Below are positions 1-8,535 of a DNA stretch of 64,000 bases, piece by piece. This stretch comes from Nostoc sp. CHAB 5844. Lineage in GTDB: Bacteria; Cyanobacteriota; Cyanobacteriia; Cyanobacteriales; Nostocaceae. Positions within the stretch are counted from its first letter, which is position 1. The number at the start of each line of letters is the position of its first letter. The notes beneath the pieces were generated by a model. It did not search any database and had not been told where the DNA came from. It saw only the letters and a list, made by a program, of their open reading frames with translations. The stretch covers positions 1-64,000 of the forward strand of contig NZ_JAIVFW010000011.1 of assembly GCF_020829595.1 (NCBI RefSeq), given 5' to 3'. Both the position numbers and the translations under genes were made by a program.

Positions 1-369
1 GCCTCTTTAGAGTGATGGCAAAACTTTCTCAGACTTCCCAAACTGCAATTGCTATTACTTTTTTAGTCATGAATCTCTCTACTCATCTGTTCCGCTTATT
101 TAGTGCTTTTTTGTGTCTATTTTTTACAAACACATCTTTTTTAGAGACTAACATGATTGAAGCTTATGATTCACTCATTTGTAACCAAAAAAAACTTATG
201 TCTTCACCTTCCTTGAATAACTAATCAATCCTTAAACTGGCTTTTTGTTACTTTTTCAGCAAGCCCTATTTAGTGCTTGGCGAAAATTACTTTTACTGAC
301 AGGTTCTAATGGTGGAGATGAAGATGATGAGCCAACTGTTCCACCTAATTAATCAATGAAACATTCCTG
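1..369. other. no supported gene; short remnant reading frame
   Basis: I see no convincing gene here. A 38-codon frame on the + strand (236-352) runs from just after a stop codon to TAA, has no ATG and ends in an acidic, proline-containing tail (GGDEDDEPTVPPN). It looks like the 3' remnant of a decayed or truncated gene. A 70-codon frame at 12-224 has AT-rich composition and no recognisable features and is not called. Confidence 0.4.
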
Positions 370-750
370 CTACCAAATAATTGGTAGTTTTTCGAGCTTG
401 ACAATACCGTTTTCTACTGCATCTATTGTCAATCTGTAACCTTCCATCAATAACATACCAAGCAATGGATCTGATTCAGCCTCATCAATGGGAATCGTAA
501 TAAATTGTTTATCCCAAACTACAACAGCTTCATAGATATCAAAAACACACTCACTCCCATCACCAAGAGTTGCTCGTCCACGTCTTTTCCAAGCTAAGTC
601 TAACATCTTAATAAAATCTGATGGCAGAGACAACCAACCATTAAAACCTGTATCTACAATGACACTTTGTTCATAGATTTTGCCATTTAAACCACAAACA
701 CCAATGCAGATTATAGGCTCGTAATATTCATTAACGCTGCCAATGATCAT
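370..750 (-). CDS. clan AA aspartic protease-like protein (retropepsin-like)
   Basis: A 126-residue single-domain protein with the hallmark VDTGFNG motif (D33-T34-G35) of retropepsin-like aspartic proteases. The preceding beta hairpin and the later hydrophobic stretch (LLGMLLMEGYRLTID) fit one lobe of a pepsin fold, so activity would need a homodimer, as in the small bacterial clan AA proteins. There is no signal peptide or membrane segment, so it is probably cytosolic. Its ATG overlaps the stop of the upstream 99-residue gene by 4 bp, so the two are translated as a coupled pair. The substrate is unknown. The family assignment rests on motif and length only; the active-site Asp is present, so catalysis is plausible but not shown. 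Confidence 0.7.
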   Translation of the reverse strand: MIIGSVNEYYEPIICIGVCGLNGKIYEQSVIVDTGFNGWLSLPSDFIKMLDLAWKRRGRATLGDGSECVFDIYEAVVVWDKQFITIPIDEAESDPLLGMLLMEGYRLTIDAVENGIVKLEKLPIIW

Positions 751-1046
751 TGTACTTTATTATTAAGCATTGCACCGAATCGACGAACAGAACAGGAACC
801 AACACGTACTATCCATATTTGTGCATCTGGACAACGCTTTTCAAGACGGGATGCGGCTATTATTTCATTCTTATCGATTTCCCATGCACCCGTTTCAATA
901 TCTATTGCTACAATTTTTCCGTAATTTTCTGGTTCAACTTGTTGACGCACCTGAGATTCATAAATTTCATCACCACGGCGAGCAAATTCCTCTTTACTAT
1001 ATCGGGGTTGTGGAACTTTCATTTGCTTGTCCTCATTATCACTCAA
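747..1046 (-). CDS. hypothetical protein coupled to the retropepsin-like gene
   Basis: A 99-residue soluble protein, charged in its N-terminal half (PQPRYSKEEFARRGDEIYE) with a hydrophobic C-terminal half (IVAIDIETGAWEIDKNEIIAASRL...IWIVRVGSCSVRRFG). I do not recognise a named family. The 4-bp overlap with the downstream protease-like gene indicates a two-gene operon and suggests that it is a partner or substrate. A start at the internal Met (MKVPQP, residue 9) is possible. The pair resembles small two-gene accessory modules common in cyanobacteria, but there is no evidence that it is a toxin-antitoxin system. Confidence 0.55.
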   Translation of the reverse strand: MSDNEDKQMKVPQPRYSKEEFARRGDEIYESQVRQQVEPENYGKIVAIDIETGAWEIDKNEIIAASRLEKRCPDAQIWIVRVGSCSVRRFGAMLNNKVQ

Positions 1047-1063
1047 CTTTAACGTGAACCCAT

Positions 1064-1098
1064 GAGATCCCCGACTTCTTTCAGAAGTCGGGGATCTC
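1064..1098. repeat. dispersed palindrome, copy 1 of 3
   Basis: Perfect inverted repeat with 16-bp arms (GAGATCCCCGACTTCT) and a 3-nt loop. The same core palindrome occurs at 3019-3051 and 34814-34846. Here it overlaps the 3' end of the leftward LuxR/TPR gene and supplies its last five codons and stop. It could act as a terminator hairpin but lacks a clear T run. Confidence 0.85.
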
Positions 1099-2145
1099 GC
1101 TATTTTTAAAATTTGGACTACTGATATTTCTTATAGCATTCAGTTTCCAAACTTCTAATTCTGGTAACTTCCACCGGACTCTATTTAATTGCTGATCGTG
1201 AGAGTAACATTCTAGAAAATTCTGCCATGATAATATAGCTGCTTGTGTATCTTTCTGCGCTTCTTGCACTTGTGCTAATAAACCATAAGCAGGAGCATAA
1301 TCAATTTCTAATTCCAAAGATATAAGTAAATGTTGTTTAGCTTGCAGGTAACAATTTTGCTGAAAATATGCCCAACCCAGATTTTTATGTAACGCTGCTT
1401 TAACAGTGTTATCTTTAACCCTAGATAAAATTGGCTCAATCAATTCTATCGCCGCACTATTATTTCCTTGCATAATCTCCAATCGAGCTAAATTATTAAT
1501 CGCTGCATCAGCCGCTCGATTTTGATATTGCATCGCAACTTTATAATGTTCACAAGCCTGATTCCAATTATCTAGCTTTTCATAAGTTGCTCCTAAATTA
1601 TAGTGAGCCGAAGCAAAATCTGGTTTCAATTCCACAGCAATTTTGAGATAAGATAATGCCTTATTAAAATCACTATTTAAATAATGTTCATAGCCAATTT
1701 TATTCAGAGCTTTAGGCATTTGTTTCTTCTCCTGTTCATTGAAATTAAACCGCAGAATAAATTTGCTAAATTCCTCATTTACAGGCTGATGTGTTGACAG
1801 AAGTTGCATAATGAATTCAGTAATATTGGCATCATCTGTATCTTCAGCATCGACTACTGCTATTTGATGCGTAACTTGAAGTTGATGCTCATTGAGTAAG
1901 TCAGGCTTGTGTTGAGCAACAAGTTTAACTAAGTCTAAGCGTTTGTAGCGACGGCTATCAGAATGTTCACTATTCAGCCCAAACTCCTGACATATCCTTT
2001 CCACAAATTTTCTCACACTAGCCTCGCCAATATTCATAGCCGCAGCTATCTCTGCATCCGTCTCGCCAGCCAGTATCCTCTGCAATACTTCTTTGCGTCT
2101 GCTTGTCAGTTTCTCAAATATCACCTCGAATTGTTGTTGGTTCAT
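1081..2145 (-). CDS. LuxR-type HTH and tetratricopeptide-repeat protein
   Basis: A 354-residue cytosolic protein. Residues 10-60 form a LuxR/GerE-like helix-turn-helix (LTSRRKEVLQRILAGETDAE, then IGEASVRKFVERI), the type of N-terminal HTH that cyanobacteria fuse to many signalling scaffolds. A linker to about residue 135 is followed by at least four TPR units (for example the segment around FNKALSYLKIAVELKPDFA). The likely role is a transcription-associated or protein-scaffold regulator; the target is unknown. It has no receiver domain. The final residues (EIPDF and stop) are encoded by the dispersed palindrome at 1064-1098, so the natural C-terminus has probably been replaced by repeat insertion. 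It is transcribed away from the secreted-protein gene at 2524. Confidence 0.75.
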   Translation of the reverse strand: MNQQQFEVIFEKLTSRRKEVLQRILAGETDAEIAAAMNIGEASVRKFVERICQEFGLNSEHSDSRRYKRLDLVKLVAQHKPDLLNEHQLQVTHQIAVVDAEDTDDANITEFIMQLLSTHQPVNEEFSKFILRFNFNEQEKKQMPKALNKIGYEHYLNSDFNKALSYLKIAVELKPDFASAHYNLGATYEKLDNWNQACEHYKVAMQYQNRAADAAINNLARLEIMQGNNSAAIELIEPILSRVKDNTVKAALHKNLGWAYFQQNCYLQAKQHLLISLELEIDYAPAYGLLAQVQEAQKDTQAAILSWQNFLECYSHDQQLNRVRWKLPELEVWKLNAIRNISSPNFKNSEIPDF

Positions 2146-2523
2146 ATTTTGCTGTTACTAGCCTCATAGTTTACTCACACTTGTGACTATGTTAGTAGAA
2201 GTTAATACTGATCATCCTCTGTAATTAGATAGATGTAAATAGTACTCATCTATGAAAGGTTCATTGAGTAATGTTTTCAGTCGTTAATTTGCAGAATTAA
2301 CCAGTAACTCTGGTTTAAGGTTGTTTTAATTTAATTAAATGTATTTAGACCTATTTTTACTTGTATGTATTTGCATTACATAAGATTGACAGCTACAAAT
2401 TTTTATGCCACATTTGTGACTATAAAATGATGTCTCTAATGGTGTTCAATATTAGCTTGTGACAAGCTTATATTGAACATTCAGTTATTGAGCCACAAAA
2501 TTAAACAAGGGGTTTATATAACT
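2146..2523. promoter_or_regulatory. divergent intergenic region with 35-bp inverted repeat
   Basis: AT-rich spacer between divergent genes. It holds a 16-bp-arm inverted repeat at 2444-2478 (GTTCAATATTAGCTTG, 3-nt loop, one mismatch) just upstream of the ATG at 2524. The repeat could be an operator, a transcript-stabilising hairpin or a small terminator. No other feature is seen. Confidence 0.5.
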
Positions 2524-2925
2524 ATGAACTTACAATTAAATATGAAAACTTGGAAGTCTATTATAGCTATTGCCACTATTTCTTCATCTTTGTCTCCAAT
2601 GCTTTCCACTAATGCTGCTCCAACTGCCAACCAAATAAAAAATTGGCTTTCAGTAGGTGGCGAAACCGTAAAAGTTGGAGGTGTGGTATATCAATACTAC
2701 TCTGAATATTTGGATAAAGGTAGAAGAATGGCTCAACTCCGAAATAATGAGACTGGAAAAATTCTTCTTACTTATGCTGCAAACTGTCGGGATAGAAATA
2801 ATGCAGATAGGTTTGTACAAGATAGCGCAAATGATGAAATTATGTTCCATATATATAAATTCAACAACAGAGAACAACGTCGCAGAATTATATTGGGGCT
2901 TATAGCACGAGCTTGTACATACTAA
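2524..2925 (+). CDS. small secreted hypothetical protein
   Basis: About 133 residues from the preferred ATG at 2524, which follows the purine-rich AACAAGGGG. An in-frame TTG at 2473 lies inside an inverted repeat and is unlikely. The N-terminus is a classic Sec signal: basic MKTW, hydrophobic SIIAIATISSSLSPML, then an Ala-rich cleavage site near TNAAP. The mature part (about 105 residues) is basic, with two Cys (CRDRN and the C-terminal ARACTY) that could form a disulfide in the periplasm. I do not recognise a family. It stands alone, divergent from the LuxR/TPR gene and followed by the dispersed palindrome at 3019. Confidence 0.65.
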   Translation: MNLQLNMKTWKSIIAIATISSSLSPMLSTNAAPTANQIKNWLSVGGETVKVGGVVYQYYSEYLDKGRRMAQLRNNETGKILLTYAANCRDRNNADRFVQDSANDEIMFHIYKFNNREQRRRIILGLIARACTY

Positions 2926-3018
2926 ATTTTGCTGGTATAAGTGCCAGTTGAATTAGTCAGATTTCATAAGTGCGATCGCCCTCATGAAATAGCAGTCCTA
3001 AATTATTCGTGAGGAGTT

Positions 3019-3051
3019 AGATCCCCGACTTCTTAAAGAAGTCGGGGATCT
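3019..3051. repeat. dispersed palindrome, copy 2 of 3
   Basis: Perfect inverted repeat, arms AGATCCCCGACTTCTT with a 1-nt loop, same family as 1064-1098 and 34814-34846. It lies between the secreted-protein gene and the DUF4351 gene. Confidence 0.85.
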
Positions 3052-3147
3052 GGACAGTGCGAGTTTTCACAAATTATTTGGGATTACTATGTGTGTGCGA
3101 TCGCCTTGGTAAAATATATAGAAATTACCCTTGCCCAAGCCAACTGA

Positions 3148-4104
3148 ATGACGAGATTTATCTATGACCAATTTTCCAAAGACTATTTAGAAGAACTACT
3201 AAAACCATTTGGAAAAGTCCAAGCACCAAGTAGAGTCGCCGCTGAAGTAAAAGAAATAGACGTATTATTTTCGCCAATACCCACACAAATAGCCAACTTA
3301 CAAACCTTGGGATTATTAGGGAAAATGGCTACAACACCAGCCATATTTGAACCCTTCCGTAACCCAGCAACAATAGATGAAATTAGCGATTGCATCTCCA
3401 AATTATCAGAAGTAAAAAGCGCAATGCAACGGGAAGCAAAGCGCAACAAAATCAAAATACCAAACACAGAAATTCCCCAACTATGGATACTCACACCCAC
3501 TTGCTCAAAAAGTATAATTTCCGGGTATGGTGGACAACAAAAATTAGACTGGGGAAAAGGCGTGTACTTTTTAGCCAAACATTTCCGCACAGCGATAGTA
3601 GTAATTCATCAGTTACCATCAACTCCAGAAACACTGTGGCTGAGAATATTAGGACGTGGGAAAGTACAACGCCAAGCCATTGATGAATTAACTGCACTAC
3701 CAGCAAATCACCCATTTGTGAGAGTAACGCTAGAATTACTTTATAACCTGCAACAAAACTTGCAAATAAATCAAAATATAGAAGTAGATGATCGGGAGTT
3801 AGTGATGAGATTAGCACCACTGTATCAACAAGATAGAGAACAAGCTAGACAAGAAGGTTTACAGCAAGGCTTACAACAAGGTTTACAGCAAGGCTTACAG
3901 CAAGGTTTACAACAAGGAGAACAACAGTTAATTTTGCACTTATTAAACCACAAATTGGGAAACATTAATTTATCTCTTACCGAACAAGTTCAAAAATTAT
4001 CGATTGAGCAGTTAGAAGCACTAGGGGAAGTATTGTTAGATTTGGCCACAGTGGCGGATTTAGAAGTTTGGTTAAGTCAACAACAAGACACAATAAAACA
4101 GTAG
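3148..4104 (+). CDS. DUF4351-type protein with GLQQ tandem repeat
   Basis: A 318-residue cytosolic protein of a family expanded in cyanobacteria. The N-terminal 200 residues resemble the nuclease-like (PD-(D/E)XK superfamily, Rpn-like) region of these proteins (EVKEIDVLFSP, later QLWILTPT). The C-terminal 60 residues match the DUF4351 pattern (LNHKLGNI, KLSIEQLEALGEVLLDL, DLEVWL). Between them is a coiled, glutamine-rich stretch built from five copies of GLQQ, encoded by a 12-bp tandem repeat at about 3856-3915 that is prone to length change. The function is unproven; related families are linked to recombination-promoting nucleases. It is monocistronic and converges on the kinase at 4158. Confidence 0.7.
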   Translation: MTRFIYDQFSKDYLEELLKPFGKVQAPSRVAAEVKEIDVLFSPIPTQIANLQTLGLLGKMATTPAIFEPFRNPATIDEISDCISKLSEVKSAMQREAKRNKIKIPNTEIPQLWILTPTCSKSIISGYGGQQKLDWGKGVYFLAKHFRTAIVVIHQLPSTPETLWLRILGRGKVQRQAIDELTALPANHPFVRVTLELLYNLQQNLQINQNIEVDDRELVMRLAPLYQQDREQARQEGLQQGLQQGLQQGLQQGLQQGEQQLILHLLNHKLGNINLSLTEQVQKLSIEQLEALGEVLLDLATVADLEVWLSQQQDTIKQ

Positions 4105-4157
4105 ATTACTCAGGTTAATGACTTTGATGAATTTTAGAAACGCAAGATTTCGCGTCT

Positions 4158-6173
4158 CTACGGCGATATTGGCCAAATTTTGATGATGTTTTCTGCACTA
4201 CCACCACTAGCGATCGCTTTACCATCTGCACTAATAGCAACAGAATAAATATAGCCAGAATCGCGTTTTAATGTGCGAATTTCTTTACCAGTCGTCGGAT
4301 TCCACAATTTAATTGTATTATCACTACTGCCACTTGCCAGAATGATACCGTTGGTAGTTTTGCTATAAGCAACAGAATTTACTTTATCAGAATGCTGTTT
4401 CAGGGTGCGAATTGTTTCTCCTGTCGCTAAGTCCCAGAGTTTAATTGTTTTATCTTTACTCCCACTAGCGAGAGTTTTACCATCAGGACTGAAGGCTAGA
4501 GAAAGAATTAATTCCGAATGGCCTTCGAGAGTGCGAATTTGTTTACCAGTTGCCACATTCCAGAGTTTAATTGTTTTATCCCAACTACCACTAGCGAGAG
4601 TTTTACCGTCGGGACTGAAGGCTATGGTTGCAACTGCTTGGTTATGTCCGATAAGTGTGCGAATTAACTTACCAGTAGCCAAGTTCCACAGTTTGATTGT
4701 CTTATCTAAGCTACCACTAGCCAAAGTTTTACCATCAGGAATAAAAGCAACAGCCGCCACGCCATCTGTATGTCCTGTCAGGGTGCGAATTTCTTCTGTT
4801 GTTGTTAAATTCCACAATTTGATTGTTTTATCTGCACTACCACTAGCGAGAATTTTACCATCAGGATTGAATGCGATCGCCCAAATCCATTTAAAGTGTC
4901 CTTTGAGGGTGTGAATTTCTGTCCCCGTCGCTATATTCCACAATTTGATTGTTTTATCATCGCTACCACTAGCCAAAATTTGATTATTAGGAGCAAAAGC
5001 TACAGAATTAACATCACTAGCATGACCTTTGAAAGTTTTCGGTTGATCTGCACTTTCGGATATTTCGGTAGTATTGAGCTTAGGGAATGACTGAAAATAC
5101 CAAATTCCGCCTAATCCCAACAATATAATGACAACATTGACAAACAACAATTTTTGAAATTTGTCGTTGAGTTTGAGTGCGAATAGCCTTTGGTGGGTTG
5201 CTGGAACTGTGAGTAAAGTTGGCGCTGCTGCAAATAAGCTTGTAGGTGTTGGAGATGATAAGGACTGTTTTTTCAAGTCTTGGATGACTTGATCAGCTGA
5301 TTGATAACGTTGTCGGATGTCTGTGGTTAGCAGTTTATCCAAAACTTTACCTAATTTTGGCCTTATGGTTATCCTACCTCTATCGGTACTCGGTAGATAT
5401 CGTCGCCAAGTTTTCACCCAGCTATAGCCTTGTTGCATCCACAATTTTGATGGTGAATTTCCTGTCAGCAAATAAAAGCAAGTTACAGCCAAACTATATA
5501 AATCACTAGCTGGGTAAGCTTGACCATCCTGCATTTGTTCTATGGGAGTATAACCATGTGAACCAATGCTGGTTCCTAATTTAGTATGGACAGTTGCTGT
5601 AAGCTGCTTAGATGCGCCAAAATCAATTAATACTAATTGTCCATCACTGCGACGACGAATAATGTTTTGTGGTTTAATATCTCGATGAATTACGCTGCGA
5701 TCGTGAATAAATTTCAGCACAGGCAGTAAATCTAGCAAAACTCTAATAACTTGAGTTTCGTTATAAGTTACTCCTTGCCGCAATTCCTGTAGTAAATTCT
5801 GTCCATCAATAAATTGTTGGACTAAAAATAAATAATTATCTTGCTCAAAATAAGCTAATAAAGCAGGTATTTGAGGATGTTCTCCCAAATGTTGTAATCG
5901 TTGGGCCTCTTCTTGAAATAATTCAATGGCTTTCTTGATAGCGCCAGCTTCCTGAACTTTTGGTGCAAATTGTTTAACAACACACCATTCATGCAGTTTA
6001 TCTACATCTTCCGCAAGATAGGTTCTGCCAAATCCCCCTTCATCTGATAGTACTTTAATGACACGATAATGCCCTCTCAATAATCTTACTAATGGTGTAT
6101 TGCAACTTTGACAATACTCGTTTTCGTTGGAATTCACAGGCTCAGGGCAATCGGGATTCAAGCAGCAGACCAT
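4158..6173 (-). CDS. zinc-ribbon Ser/Thr kinase with seven WD40 repeats
   Basis: A 671-residue Hanks-type kinase. It opens with a four-Cys zinc ribbon (C4/C9 and C21/C24). The kinase domain runs from about 32 to 300: glycine loop DEGGFGRTYLAED, VAIK-type lysine in CVVKQF, catalytic loop HRDIKPQN, and DFG in LIDFGASK. One transmembrane helix follows (about 342-362, VNVVIILLGLGGIWYF). The C-terminus is seven WD40 units (each ...ASGS.DKTIKLWN), enough for one complete beta-propeller on the far side of the membrane. The repeat units are very similar at DNA level, so copy number may vary between strains. It is probably a membrane-bound signalling kinase with a propeller sensor or docking domain; ligand and targets are unknown. 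It is monocistronic. Confidence 0.9.
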   Translation of the reverse strand: MVCCLNPDCPEPVNSNENEYCQSCNTPLVRLLRGHYRVIKVLSDEGGFGRTYLAEDVDKLHEWCVVKQFAPKVQEAGAIKKAIELFQEEAQRLQHLGEHPQIPALLAYFEQDNYLFLVQQFIDGQNLLQELRQGVTYNETQVIRVLLDLLPVLKFIHDRSVIHRDIKPQNIIRRRSDGQLVLIDFGASKQLTATVHTKLGTSIGSHGYTPIEQMQDGQAYPASDLYSLAVTCFYLLTGNSPSKLWMQQGYSWVKTWRRYLPSTDRGRITIRPKLGKVLDKLLTTDIRQRYQSADQVIQDLKKQSLSSPTPTSLFAAAPTLLTVPATHQRLFALKLNDKFQKLLFVNVVIILLGLGGIWYFQSFPKLNTTEISESADQPKTFKGHASDVNSVAFAPNNQILASGSDDKTIKLWNIATGTEIHTLKGHFKWIWAIAFNPDGKILASGSADKTIKLWNLTTTEEIRTLTGHTDGVAAVAFIPDGKTLASGSLDKTIKLWNLATGKLIRTLIGHNQAVATIAFSPDGKTLASGSWDKTIKLWNVATGKQIRTLEGHSELILSLAFSPDGKTLASGSKDKTIKLWDLATGETIRTLKQHSDKVNSVAYSKTTNGIILASGSSDNTIKLWNPTTGKEIRTLKRDSGYIYSVAISADGKAIASGGSAENIIKIWPISP

Positions 6174-6515
6174 ACTGGGAATCCATTTTCTGTTTGTATA
6201 TTATGTTAGAGGATGACGTATAATTTGGCTATGAAGTTGCTAGAAGTTTCATAGTAACTAAATAATTAATATACACCTATCTCAGTGATTAGGAGTTGAA
6301 AATATTCTAATTTCTTGCTTATCAGTAGTATTATAAATACTGTTGATAATTTATCTTTTCTAAAGTGTATGTTCTCTATATATCACCACAAAAGTGCTGA
6401 GTAATGACTGAAACCAAGAAAAATTTATTTGGATTGTTATCACCATTATTCATTAAATAAAAGTATCTATCTACAGGCAGAAAAAATTACGAATAATTAC
6501 AACCAGGAGTGAACT
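6174..6515. other. intergenic region, divergent promoters
   Basis: AT-rich spacer between the leftward kinase and the rightward PPC-domain gene. A CAGGAG ribosome-binding site precedes the ATG at 6516. I see no RNA gene or repeat. Confidence 0.5.
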
Positions 6516-7829
6516 ATGGCAGGAAAAAACAATCAAAAATCCTACTTGAGGCTGAATTTGACTTTATTTATTTCTGTTAGTTGTATGGCGATCGCTAGTC
6601 ATATCCTGCCAATCAGCGCTTTAGAAATCCCCTCATCTAAACAATTCCAAATTGCCAAAACACCAGATGAGCGACAGCCAGAAGCAGTACAACAAGGTAT
6701 TGAGCAAATTCCGGCTGTAGAACCGCCTGTAACTCCACAGCGCAATCAATCTATTGATTCACCTTTACCGACGCGTGTCCCACCAGAAGACACTAACCCA
6801 ACTGTGCAACCAGCACCGACTAATTCTACTCCAGAACAATCCACACCAACAGAAACCAATCCCACACCGCAACCAGCACCTGCTAGATCTACTCCTAGAC
6901 AAACTAACCCCACACCACAACCAGCACCTATGAGGTCTACTCCTAGACAAACCACACCGCAACCAGCACCTGTAAGGTCTACTCCTAGACAATCTCCAAT
7001 CAGAGAAACCAACCCTACACCGCAACCATCACAAAATCGCTCGGTATCGCCAACTCCAAGACGAAGACAAACACCAAACAATAACTCAGGTAGAGGTAGA
7101 AACCAAAATCCCAGGGGTGTAGCTGCTGCTTCCTCTGGAACACCTGCTTATAGAAAAATTAACTTTGTCGATATTGCCTTTGGTATTTTAGATAAAAAAG
7201 ATTTTCAATCTCAAGGTAGACCATATCATTTCTACCAATTTGAGGGCAGAGAAAACCAACTCATTCAAATTCGGCTATTGGGTAGTGCAGATCAAAGACG
7301 TTCTAACAACTTAAATTTACGTCCTTATATGTTGCTACTCGACCCTAATAATAATGTCATTCTGAAAAGAGGGGCAACAGAAACAGATAAAGATGCTTTC
7401 ATCTTTGCACGATTACCTGTAGCGGGTACATATACAATCGCCGTCACTAGCCAAAACCCTGGAGATACAGGCCGCTATAGTCTGGCTATTAGAGATGACA
7501 GAGCCAGCTACATTTTAGACGAATCAGGAGAACTGACTACGCAAAACTTTGTACTTAAACAAAATGGCACTCCCTACAATATTTCTCAGTTTCAAGGCAC
7601 AAAAAATCAGCTGGTGAGTATTCGTGTAGATAGTGTGAATGAAGAGTTTTCGCCTTATATAGTTTTACTCAATTCTCAAGGACAAAGAATTGCTACTAAT
7701 AGCGATCGCGATGGCAAATACAGCGTTCTCATTGACCGAGCTAGATTACCTGAAGATGGCACTTATTATATAGTTGTGACTTCTAGTAATCCCAACCAAC
7801 GCGGCGCTTACAGATTGACGATGTTTTAA
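6516..7829 (+). CDS. exported protein with proline-rich linker and two PPC-like domains
   Basis: 437 residues. An N-terminal hydrophobic segment (LFISVSCMAIASHILPI) acts as a Sec signal or anchor. Residues about 60-205 are a low-complexity Pro/Thr/Gln/Arg linker containing repeats of the type PTPQPAP.RSTPRQ. The remainder holds two copies of the bacterial pre-peptidase C-terminal (PPC) beta-sandwich (about 215-335 and 340-437), each ending in the family pattern LP..GTY.I.VTS.NP...G.Y.L. PPC domains are found on secreted or cell-surface proteins. With no peptidase attached, this is probably a periplasmic or envelope structural or adhesion protein. It is preceded by a good CAGGAG site. The linker repeats are prone to slippage. 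Confidence 0.8.
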   Translation: MAGKNNQKSYLRLNLTLFISVSCMAIASHILPISALEIPSSKQFQIAKTPDERQPEAVQQGIEQIPAVEPPVTPQRNQSIDSPLPTRVPPEDTNPTVQPAPTNSTPEQSTPTETNPTPQPAPARSTPRQTNPTPQPAPMRSTPRQTTPQPAPVRSTPRQSPIRETNPTPQPSQNRSVSPTPRRRQTPNNNSGRGRNQNPRGVAAASSGTPAYRKINFVDIAFGILDKKDFQSQGRPYHFYQFEGRENQLIQIRLLGSADQRRSNNLNLRPYMLLLDPNNNVILKRGATETDKDAFIFARLPVAGTYTIAVTSQNPGDTGRYSLAIRDDRASYILDESGELTTQNFVLKQNGTPYNISQFQGTKNQLVSIRVDSVNEEFSPYIVLLNSQGQRIATNSDRDGKYSVLIDRARLPEDGTYYIVVTSSNPNQRGAYRLTMF

Positions 7830-7885
7830 GCTAGGATAGTTTACAACTTGAATAAAACCTAAATATACACAGCTAGACTGAAATA

Positions 7886-8371
7886 ATGACTCATATCAGT
7901 CTAGCTATTCAATTTATGTCTAACAAAAATCTTCAAGAAATATATAACTTCCTGCAACTCTCAGATGGAATTGCGACTTCTGGACAACCAACCGCAGAAC
8001 AATTTGCTGCAATTAAAGCAGCAGGCTATCAATTAATAGTTAATCTGGCGTTACCAACATCAAGTAATGCTTTATCTAATGAAAAACAAATCGTCGAATC
8101 TCAAGGAATGCAGTATGTACACATTCCTGTAGTTTGGGAAAATCCCACTCTGAAAGATGTGACAAAGTTTTTTGGTGTAATGGAAACAAACGCAGATAAA
8201 AACATCTTTGTCCACTGCGCTGCTAATATGAGAGTATCGGCTTTTATGTATCTTTTTCGCCGGATACATCAAGGTTTAAATGCTGAAGCAGCTAAACAAG
8301 ATTTAGAAAAAATTTGGCTGCCTAATGAAGTTTGGCAAAAGTTTATCCAAGAAGTAATAAATGTTTATTAG
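7886..8371 (+). CDS. protein tyrosine/dual-specificity phosphatase-like protein
   Basis: 161 residues, or 151 if the ATG at 7916 (MSNKNLQEIYNFL) is used, which fits the family start better. The early motif SDGIATSGQPT and the P-loop IFVHCAANMRVSAF identify a DUF442/beta-lactamase-hydrolase-like (DSP-fold) phosphatase. The putative nucleophile is C111 and the phosphate-binding Arg is R116, so the spacing is CX4R as I count it, one residue shorter than the textbook CX5R loop. The protein has no signal peptide and is probably cytosolic. The neighbours do not indicate a substrate. Confidence 0.7.
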   Translation: MTHISLAIQFMSNKNLQEIYNFLQLSDGIATSGQPTAEQFAAIKAAGYQLIVNLALPTSSNALSNEKQIVESQGMQYVHIPVVWENPTLKDVTKFFGVMETNADKNIFVHCAANMRVSAFMYLFRRIHQGLNAEAAKQDLEKIWLPNEVWQKFIQEVINVY

Positions 8372-8535
8372 TAGAGGCAGAAGTCAGCATTTATATTTAA
8401 GGGACTTACAAATAAAAAAATATACAACTATTTGTTGGAAATCCCTAATTATGTTTACCTGAACTTACTTGAGAAAAGCTTTGCGTTTCTCCTCGTTAAC
8501 CTTTGCGTACCTCTGCATTGAAAAAACTCACGAAC

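Noticed and set aside
12-224. 70-codon frame at the window start
   Set aside because: AT-rich, no ribosome-binding site and no similarity that I recognise; probably non-coding.
6746-7081. Cysteine/glycine-rich frames antisense to the PPC-domain gene
   Set aside because: They are reverse-strand shadows of the repetitive Pro-Thr linker codons.
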